Made by a program: the position numbers and the translations under genes. A model generated the notes under the pieces. That model did not search any database. It saw nothing but the letters and a program-made list of their open reading frames with translations, and was not told where the DNA came from. Of a stretch of DNA of 9,051 nt, positions 1-4,727 are shown one piece after another (position 1 is the stretch's first letter; each line of letters opens with the position of its first letter). The DNA comes from an uncultured Oscillospiraceae bacterium (GTDB lineage Bacteria; Bacillota; Clostridia; Oscillospirales; Ruminococcaceae): contig USBI01000059.1 in the NCBI GenBank assembly GCA_900552945.1, positions 1 through 9,051 on the forward strand, given 5' to 3'.

Positions 1-37
1 CCGGTCTCGTGGGCTCGGAGATGTGTATAAGAGACAG
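1..37. other. Nextera read-2 adapter remnant (non-biological)
   Basis: Positions 4-37 match the Illumina Nextera transposase read-2 adapter, ending in the 19-bp Tn5 mosaic end AGATGTGTATAAGAGACAG at 19-37. Positions 1-3 (ccg) would be the last bases of the i7 index. This is library sequence left at a contig end and must not be annotated as genome. The adapter sequence is recalled from general knowledge. The mosaic end is unmistakable and is mirrored at the other end of the window. Confidence 0.97.
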
Positions 38-695
38 CGTTCACAGTAACGCCGCCGACATAGTCGATGATGTTGGCAAGCTGCGCGAAGTTGACGGTGA
101 CGAAGTCTTCAATGTTCATGTCAAAATTCTGGTTCAGCGTCTTGACGGCTAGCTGTGCTCCGCCATAGGCGTAAGCGTGGGTGATCTTGGTGTTTCCGTG
201 CCCTTCTACCGCAACATAGGTGTCACGCGCGATGGAAATCAGTTTGATTTTGCTGTGCACCCGGTCGATGGAAAGGATCATGAGGGCGTCAGAACGGCCG
301 GAGTCGGAATCCATATCACGTGTATCCACCCCGAAGAGAGCAATATTGGTCACATCAGTGTTGTTGTATTTGTCCAATACTTCCTGGGAAATACCCAAAT
401 CATCCAGGTTCAGGTCTTCACGGTCCACCTGCCCCAACATCAGTTTGACGTAGAGAAACGCTCCGCCGATCAGCAGGGCGATGACGCAGAGGATGGAGAT
501 AATGATGACCAGCGCTTTCTTTTTGCCGGACCATTTTTTACGTTTTTTCTTTGAAGAACTGCTGATATCTTCCATGTTTTTTCGTTTGCTTTGAGCAGAC
601 ATGGAATTTTGTTTCTGACGCACAGCTTTTCTACTGTTGCTGCTAATATCTTTCATGTTAGAACGGCCGGGCCGTTTGTTGTGCTGAGAAAGCAT
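38..695 (-). CDS. LytR-CpsA-Psr (LCP) family protein, N-terminal part
   Basis: This is the first 219 residues of an LCP protein. The family transfers undecaprenyl-linked glycopolymers such as teichoic acids or capsule onto peptidoglycan outside the membrane. The start is ATG at 695, preceded by GGAAAGGAG. Residues 1-60 form a very basic, Ser-rich cytoplasmic tail. Residues 61-83 (ALVIIISILCVIALLIGG...) are one membrane helix. The LCP domain begins near residue 113 with TNIALFGVDTRD and continues through GRSDALMILSID, ISIARDTYV and THAYAYGG. The Asp and Arg residues (VDTRD, GRSDA, ARDTY) are those that bind Mg and lipid pyrophosphate in the family. It ends at YVGGVTVN, where adapter sequence begins, so the C-terminal part of the domain is missing because the contig stops. 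GC is lower than in most of the window. LCP identity is firm; the polymer handled cannot be told. Confidence 0.93.
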
Positions 696-794
696 AAAAA
701 CTCCTTTCCATTGGCTGTTTTTTTACCTTTGCCAATCTTCCGGAACTGTAAAAACTTAGTCAAAATGGTAATATTGTGTAATCCTTCGTCCTAT

Positions 795-823
795 ATTTTA
801 TAGTTCAAGGGAGAAGAAGCCAA
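795..823 (-). promoter_or_regulatory. Candidate sigma-A promoter for the LCP gene
   Basis: On the minus strand TTGGCT (818-823) is followed after 17 bases by TAAAAT (795-800). This would start transcription near 788 and give a leader of about 90 nt before the LCP ATG. It is in the right place and orientation, but the region is AT-rich, so chance matches are likely. Confidence 0.4.
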
Positions 824-1070
824 CCATTGTGTCGAACAAAATCGGCTGTAAGTTGATGTGGTTTATTGTCTAAATTACTATTTATATGGAATATGTTACG
901 ACTATTTCGAAATTTCGGAAGAAGAAGGTGTTCCGTAAAAACGGTAAACGGCGAAAATAGGAGTAGATTGCTGAATTTCAAAAATAACACAATTACCTTG
1001 AATGGTTTTCTGTAAAAGACAAATCACACGTATTATAGTTTTTCCAAAACTTGCGAAAAATTCACGGCAG
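824..1070. other. AT-rich intergenic spacer, nothing recognised
   Basis: Together with 696-794 this forms a gap of over 400 bp between the LCP gene and the cdr stop codon. Apart from the promoter at 795-823 and the terminator at 1071-1104 I see no gene. A 61-codon minus-strand frame at 805-990 encodes a low-complexity Leu/Phe/Asn-rich peptide with no convincing Shine-Dalgarno and no recognisable domain, so I treat it as noise. Confidence 0.6.
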
Positions 1071-1104
1071 AAAAACAAAAAGCCTGAACCTTGTGGTTCA
1101 GGCT
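1071..1104 (-). terminator. Rho-independent terminator of the trx-rhodanese-cdr operon
   Basis: A perfect 10-bp stem, AGCCTGAACC (1081-1090) with GGTTCAGGCT (1095-1104), closes a 4-base loop. On the minus strand it is followed by TTTTTGTTTTT (1080 to 1070). It lies 16 bases downstream of the cdr stop codon. The plus-strand tail is short (TTTTAC), so it acts mainly on minus-strand transcripts. Confidence 0.93.
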
Positions 1105-1119
1105 TTTACAAACATTTAT

Positions 1120-2814
1120 TTATAATTTGATACCGCAGGGGTGTGCCGGCGCTTCGTCGAACAAGCCTTCCTCTTTTACCAGTGCGTAGAATCGGTAGCC
1201 GCCGGAGAAGTTGTAGCAGTCGAACCCGTTCTGGGAGAGGATGCGGCAGGCGATGTAGCTTCTCAAGCCGCTCTGGCAGTTGACATAGACCGGTTTGGAG
1301 GGGTCGAGCTCGGAGAGGTGCTCCCGCAGTACATCCACGGGGATGTGGATGGTGTTTTCCATATGCCCGGCGTTGTACTCCGCGTCGGTGCGTACATCCA
1401 GCTTAATGACGCTGCCGTCATCCGGCAGGTCTTTCAAATCGTGCCAGTGGTACTGTTTTACGGTGCCGTCCATGATGTTGCCGATGACGTAACCCGCCAT
1501 GTTGACCGGGTCTTTCGCCGAGGAGAACGGCGGCGCGTAAGCGAGCTCCAGCTCTTCCAGGTCGGCGGCGTTCATGCCCGCACGGATGGCGGTCGCCAGT
1601 ACGTCGATGCGTTTATCCACCCCTTCAAACCCGACGATCTGCGCGCCGAGGATCTTTCCGTCGTTGGGATTGAACAGGGTTTTCACGGTCATGTTGCTCG
1701 CGCCCGGATAGTAGGTGGCGTGGTTCGGCGAGAAGGTGACGACCTTATCGTACGGGATGCCCGCATTCTTCGCCGCCGTCTCGTTGAGCCCGGTGGTCGC
1801 CACCGTCATGTCAAACAGCTTGAGGATGGAGCTTCCCTGCGAACCGGTAAAGCGGCTTTCTTTTCCGCAGATATGGTCCGCCACGATTCGTCCCTGTTTG
1901 TTTGCCGGACCCGCCAGCGGGATGAGTGCCGGCTCTCCGGTGACGAAGTTGCGTACCTCAACGGCGTCGCCCACCGCGTAGATATCCGGCGCGGAGGTCT
2001 GCATCTGCTCGTTGACCGCGATGGACCCGCGCATACCGAGGGTCAGCCCCGCCTCTTTGGCGAGGGTGGTCTCCGGTGCGACGCCGGCAGCCATCAGAAC
2101 AAGGCCGGCTTCAATCGGCTCGCCGTTTTCAAACCGGACCGAAACTCCGTGTTCCGTTTTTTCAAACCCGGTGACCGAAGCGCCCAGCCGAAGGGCGATG
2201 CCTTTGTTTTTCAGGTAGCCGTGCACCATGCTGGCCATATCACGGTCAAGCGGGGTCATCACCTGCGGCAGACGCTCGGCAATGGTGACCGAAAGGCCCA
2301 GACGGGAGAGATTCTCCGCCATCTCCAGCCCGATGAAGCCGCCGCCGATGACGACCGCGCTTTTTGGCTGTTCGTTCTCTATGAAATCGTGCAGGCGGAA
2401 GGTATCTTCCACCGTGCGCAGGGTGAAGATCCTCTCGTTGTCCACACCGGGAAGCGGCGGGATGACCGGTTTCGCGCCCGGCGAGAGGATGAGTTTGTCA
2501 TAGCTTTCTTCATAAACGGTTCCGTCGTCCAGCCGGCGAATCACAACCTTTTTCTCATCCGGCAGGATTTTGACCGCTTCGTTTTTTACCCGTACGTCAA
2601 TGTTGAAACGGGCGCGGAAACTTTCCGGTGTTTGCAGGGTGAGAGCGCTTTTTTCGGTGATTTCGCCGCCGATGTAGTACGGCAGGCCGCAGTTTGCGTA
2701 GGATATGTATCCGCCCCGCTCCAGAATGATGATTTCCGCGGTTTCATTGAGCCGGCGCAGTCTTGCCGCGGCGGTGGCGCCGCCCGCAACGCCGCCGATG
2801 ATAACGACTTTCAT
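1120..2814 (-). CDS. cdr: CoA-disulfide reductase with C-terminal rhodanese domain
   Basis: This 564-residue flavoprotein of the CoA-disulfide/polysulfide reductase group uses NAD(P)H to reduce CoA disulfide, CoA persulfide or polysulfide in the cytoplasm. Seen in order: FAD-binding IIGGVAGGATAA (5-16); active-site SYANCGLPY with redox Cys42; NAD(P)-binding VVIGGGFIGLEMAENL (154-169); FAD motif IYAVGDAVE (278-286); dimerisation domain with Tyr368 and Tyr426, spaced as the catalytic tyrosines I recall from Staphylococcus CoADR. A rhodanese domain follows from about 467, with LDVRTDAEY and active-site CQSGLRS (Cys513). The start is ATG at 2814 with AAAGGAG eight to nine bases upstream. The same frame is open further upstream to 3081, but that part is an antiphase reading of the rhodanese gene. 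It is last in the operon, 49 bp after the rhodanese stop. Preference among CoA disulfide, persulfide and NADH oxidase activity cannot be read from sequence. Confidence 0.93.
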   Translation of the reverse strand: MKVVIIGGVAGGATAAARLRRLNETAEIIILERGGYISYANCGLPYYIGGEITEKSALTLQTPESFRARFNIDVRVKNEAVKILPDEKKVVIRRLDDGTVYEESYDKLILSPGAKPVIPPLPGVDNERIFTLRTVEDTFRLHDFIENEQPKSAVVIGGGFIGLEMAENLSRLGLSVTIAERLPQVMTPLDRDMASMVHGYLKNKGIALRLGASVTGFEKTEHGVSVRFENGEPIEAGLVLMAAGVAPETTLAKEAGLTLGMRGSIAVNEQMQTSAPDIYAVGDAVEVRNFVTGEPALIPLAGPANKQGRIVADHICGKESRFTGSQGSSILKLFDMTVATTGLNETAAKNAGIPYDKVVTFSPNHATYYPGASNMTVKTLFNPNDGKILGAQIVGFEGVDKRIDVLATAIRAGMNAADLEELELAYAPPFSSAKDPVNMAGYVIGNIMDGTVKQYHWHDLKDLPDDGSVIKLDVRTDAEYNAGHMENTIHIPVDVLREHLSELDPSKPVYVNCQSGLRSYIACRILSQNGFDCYNFSGGYRFYALVKEEGLFDEAPAHPCGIKL

Positions 2815-2863
2815 GGGAGTCTCTCCTTTTACTTTTATGAATGGATTTTCAGTAAAACGGCGC

Positions 2864-3187
2864 TTATTCTCTGGAAAGCGCACCATTCCATGCGGCGATT
2901 CCGCCGATGTTTTTGACCGTTTCATACCCGATTGCCTGAAAGATTCGGCAGGCCTGCGCGCTGCGCATACCGCTGTGGCAGTAGACATAAAGGGGCCGGC
3001 TTTTGTCGGGCAGGATTCCGGGAAGCTGTTCGGCTTTCGCCAGTTCCAGATGGATGCTGCCCGGAATGTGACCGGCTTCATATTCCTCGTCGGTCCTCAC
3101 ATCGATGAGGGCGATGGAAGGGTCGGCTTCGGCTTCCTTTGCCAGGCGGTTGATATCCGGCCCGGCGAGTTTTGCAAACAGGTTCAT
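2864..3187 (-). CDS. Single-domain rhodanese-like protein
   Basis: This 107-residue protein is one rhodanese homology domain of the GlpE/PspE size class, a cytoplasmic sulfurtransferase that carries sulfane sulfur as a Cys persulfide. Seen: LIDVRTDEEYEAGHIPGSIHL (28-48), the CH2A-like motif of the family; active-site loop CHSGMRS with Cys70; and the closing NIGGIAAW (93-100). The six-residue loop size is typical of sulfur rather than phosphate substrates. The ATG at 3187 overlaps the thioredoxin stop as ATGA, and GGAGG lies ten bases upstream inside the thioredoxin gene, so translation is probably coupled. It sits between thioredoxin, a possible reductant or acceptor, and a reductase with its own rhodanese domain, which suggests a persulfide relay. 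No signal peptide is seen. Confidence 0.93.
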   Translation of the reverse strand: MNLFAKLAGPDINRLAKEAEADPSIALIDVRTDEEYEAGHIPGSIHLELAKAEQLPGILPDKSRPLYVYCHSGMRSAQACRIFQAIGYETVKNIGGIAAWNGALSRE

Positions 3188-3495
3188 TTCAGCATGGCCT
3201 CCAGCTCGTGCTTCGGACGGACGCCGACCGAAGTCGCCTCGACCTTTCCGTTTTTCATGTAGACCAGAGTCGGGATGCTCATGACACCGAACTGCTGCGC
3301 GAGTTCCGGTTCGTCGTCAATGTTGATTTTTACCACCTTGAGTTCCTCTGCACGTTCTTCCGCGATTTGGTCAACGACCGGGGAAAGCATCCGGCAGGGG
3401 CCGCACCATGCCGCCCAGAAATCGATGAGCACCGGTTTTTCGGATTCGATGACCTCTTTTACAAAATTGTTTTTATTCAGTTCAAGAACAGACAT
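3184..3495 (-). CDS. trxA: Thioredoxin
   Basis: This is a cytoplasmic thiol-disulfide oxidoreductase of 103 residues, normal for thioredoxin. Seen: DFWAAWCGPCRM with redox pair Cys31/Cys34; the buried Asp26 of the family; KINIDDEPELAQQFGV; and the cis-Pro loop MSIPT (Pro75), followed by YMKNGK. I chose ATG at 3495 because AAGGCGG lies eight bases upstream. An in-frame TTG at 3501 would place that site only two bases from the start. It is the first gene of an operon with a rhodanese (4-bp overlap) and CoA-disulfide reductase. The promoter at about 3558-3597 carries a palindrome that fits the neighbouring Crp/Fnr regulator. The family call is near certain. Whether it is the housekeeping thioredoxin or one dedicated to this sulfur module is unknown. 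Confidence 0.96.
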   Translation of the reverse strand: MSVLELNKNNFVKEVIESEKPVLIDFWAAWCGPCRMLSPVVDQIAEERAEELKVVKINIDDEPELAQQFGVMSIPTLVYMKNGKVEATSVGVRPKHELEAMLK

Positions 3496-3557
3496 ATTCA
3501 ATACCGCCTTTCGTTTACGTTATATTTTCATTCATCAGGTTTTCCCTGTGATTTTAT

Positions 3558-3563
3558 TTTATA
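3558..3563 (-). promoter_or_regulatory. Predicted -10 of the trx operon, no consensus -35
   Basis: The minus strand reads TATAAA here, about 63 bases upstream of the thioredoxin ATG, and the next register reads TAAAAT at 3556-3561. Seventeen bases upstream there is no TTGACA-like hexamer; the palindrome at 3583-3597 occupies that spot. A good -10 without a -35 is typical of activator-dependent promoters. The start site would be near 3551. Confidence 0.45.
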
Positions 3564-3582
3564 CAGTTCGCGAAAAAAAGAC

Positions 3583-3597
3583 TGTGATAATATCACA
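3583..3597. promoter_or_regulatory. Crp/Fnr-type operator TGTGATA-A-TATCACA
   Basis: This is a perfect 7-bp inverted repeat around a single A, containing the CRP-type half-sites TGTGA and TCACA. Its centre (3590) lies about 39 bp upstream of the inferred trx operon start, the class II activator position. The regulator encoded next door has the CRP-like R-E-x-x-x-R recognition helix that reads TGTGA. One oddity is that the half-sites are 5 bases apart, where E. coli CRP uses 6. Site and motif are seen; the binding protein is inferred. Confidence 0.65.
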
Positions 3598-3766
3598 TTT
3601 CTCTGGGACTAATAAATAAACGTGCCCAAAGAAGGACATGGCCGCTGTTTATGTGGGTTCTGCCCGGTTTCAAATGAACGGAAAGTGTCGTTTTGCGTGC
3701 GGTTTTCACTGTTCATTGCATGCCTTTTCTCGCGCTTTCCGCCTGCCGCCTGCGGTATTCCGGCGC

Positions 3767-4441
3767 TCAGCGCAGGCTCTCCTGTGCCAGCCGCAGCAGC
3801 TTTTCCCGGTCCGCGATGCGAACGCCTCCACGGGAAAGGGTCACCGCTCCTTCTGCCTGCAGGTACTTGAGCATTCGGGTCACAACCTCCCGGGCGGTGC
3901 CAAGGTGCCGCGCCAGCTCGTCATGGGTGATTTTGAGTTCCTCCCTGCCGGCGAGCTCGCTCTCTTCCGCGAGAAGCGCCGCCAGACGGGAATCCATCCG
4001 CTTGTTCATCACCTGGTCGAACAGCCACATCACATCCGAAAAGCGCTGGGCCATCAGTTCGTTGGTGAAGTTGGCCACCGCAGGGGACTGCTGCATCATG
4101 GCGCGGTACAGGTCGGAGGGGATGCGGTAGAGGGTGGAATCCTGCTCGGCGCTGACCGAAAGGTCAAACACGATGCTGTTTAAAATGCAGGAAGCTGAAA
4201 ACAGGCAGATATCCCGTTCAAACAGCCGGTAAAGGGTCATTTCCTTTCCCTCGGCTGAGCGGGTGAAGGCACGCAGCTGGCCTTTGGTCACTACGAGAAG
4301 GCCAACGCAGTCCTCGTTCCCGTTGTGCAGAATGGTGCCTTTTTTGATTTCGTGTAGGGTGGTGTTCTGGGCAATCGACTGCTGCTCGTCAGGCGTCAGC
4401 CGGCTCCAGAACGGAAGATAATCGGAAAGCGGCAAAGCCAT
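3767..4441 (-). CDS. Crp/Fnr family transcriptional regulator
   Basis: This 224-residue regulator has the usual Crp/Fnr length. Residues 10-120 form the beta-barrel effector domain (KKGTILHNGNEDCVGLLVVTKGQLRAF, then ICLFSASCILNSIVFDLSVSAEQDSTLYRIP). Residues 121-150 are the dimerisation helix. Residues 150-224 are the winged helix, with turn ITHDELARHLGTAREVVTRML (171-191). The recognition helix has Arg184-Glu185-x3-Arg189, matching the CRP residues that read TGTGA. The N-terminal Cys cluster of FNR is absent, as are the cAMP-contacting residues of E. coli CRP as I know them. Cys45, Cys79 and Cys85 are possible redox or metal ligands. The start is ATG at 4441 with AAGGAGG eight bases upstream. 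It lies upstream of the trx operon on the same strand with a 271-bp gap that holds a separate promoter. It is probably an activator of that operon; effector unknown. Confidence 0.93.
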   Translation of the reverse strand: MALPLSDYLPFWSRLTPDEQQSIAQNTTLHEIKKGTILHNGNEDCVGLLVVTKGQLRAFTRSAEGKEMTLYRLFERDICLFSASCILNSIVFDLSVSAEQDSTLYRIPSDLYRAMMQQSPAVANFTNELMAQRFSDVMWLFDQVMNKRMDSRLAALLAEESELAGREELKITHDELARHLGTAREVVTRMLKYLQAEGAVTLSRGGVRIADREKLLRLAQESLR

Positions 4442-4480
4442 GCGCGCCCCCTCCTTTTTTGTAAAAATATCCTTATCTTT

Positions 4481-4509
4481 ATCATACTCCTTTCAGGCTG
4501 TTCTGCAAA
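4481..4509 (-). promoter_or_regulatory. Candidate sigma-A promoter of the Crp/Fnr gene
   Basis: The minus strand shows TTTGCA (4504-4509), 17 bases, then TATGAT (4481-4486). Transcription would start near 4474, giving a leader of about 33 nt before the ATG at 4441. Placement and spacing are good; the -35 is imperfect. Confidence 0.55.
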
Positions 4510-4569
4510 GAGGAAACAGTCGGTATCCTGCAAAGAAAAGCGGAATCTGTGCCCGGGCAGTTTTCACAA

Positions 4570-4617
4570 GTTTCCGGGGTGAATTTCTCTGTTTTTGCTC
4601 TCTTGTAGGCCGGAAAC
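4570..4617. repeat. 8-bp inverted repeat GTTTCCGG / CCGGAAAC upstream of the xylosidase
   Basis: GTTTCCGG at 4570-4577 and its exact reverse complement at 4610-4617 are separated by 32 bases. The right arm starts just after the -35 of the predicted plus-strand promoter. The arms are 40 bp apart, close to four helical turns, which would suit two sites on one DNA face bound by a regulator. The spacer has no obvious structure. This could still be chance. Confidence 0.35.
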
Positions 4618-4631
4618 CTCAGCGTTATAAT
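4603..4631 (+). promoter_or_regulatory. Sigma-A promoter of the GH120 gene
   Basis: TTGTAG (4603-4608), a 17-base spacer, and a consensus TATAAT (4626-4631) place the start near 4638, about 90 nt upstream of the GTG. It is divergent from the Crp/Fnr promoter, with about 95 bp between the two -35 elements. I see no clear CcpA cre site in the leader. Confidence 0.65.
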
Positions 4632-4727
4632 GAGAACAGGCAGTTCCCATCCGCCCTGTCCAAAATGGGTGCGGGGCAGAGATTGCGTGGTAAAAAACGT
4701 CGTTGATATAAAAGGAGGAAGCAACCA

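Noticed and set aside
291..671. Direct repeat AGAACGGCCGG at 291-301 and 660-670
   Set aside because: An 11-bp match inside coding sequence with different reading contexts (both encode parts of the LCP protein) is likely chance.
805..990. 61-codon minus-strand frame in the AT-rich spacer
   Set aside because: No ribosome binding site, no domain, and it overlaps the candidate promoter of the LCP gene.
1141..2916. 591-codon open frame on the plus strand opposite the CoA-disulfide reductase
   Set aside because: It is a shadow of a high-GC gene: His/Arg/Val-rich translation, no domain, no Shine-Dalgarno. The minus-strand protein shows complete FAD, NAD and rhodanese motifs.
2815..3081. In-frame 89-codon N-terminal extension of the CoA-disulfide reductase
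   Set aside because: It overlaps the rhodanese gene out of phase and encodes no domain. Residue 90 begins the canonical MKVVIIGG start with a good ribosome binding site.
3496..3501. TTG start for thioredoxin two codons upstream
   Set aside because: The ribosome binding site would be only two bases away; the ATG at 3495 has normal spacing.
3748..3777. Stem GCCTGCG / CGCAGGC spanning the Crp/Fnr stop codon
   Set aside because: There is no U-tract on the minus strand and the loop is long, so it is not a convincing intrinsic terminator.
4646..4674. Possible pseudoknot in the xylosidase leader (CCCAT/ATGGG and CCGC/GCGG)
   Set aside because: The connecting loops would be 0 and 1 nt, too short to span the stems; it matches no riboswitch I know.
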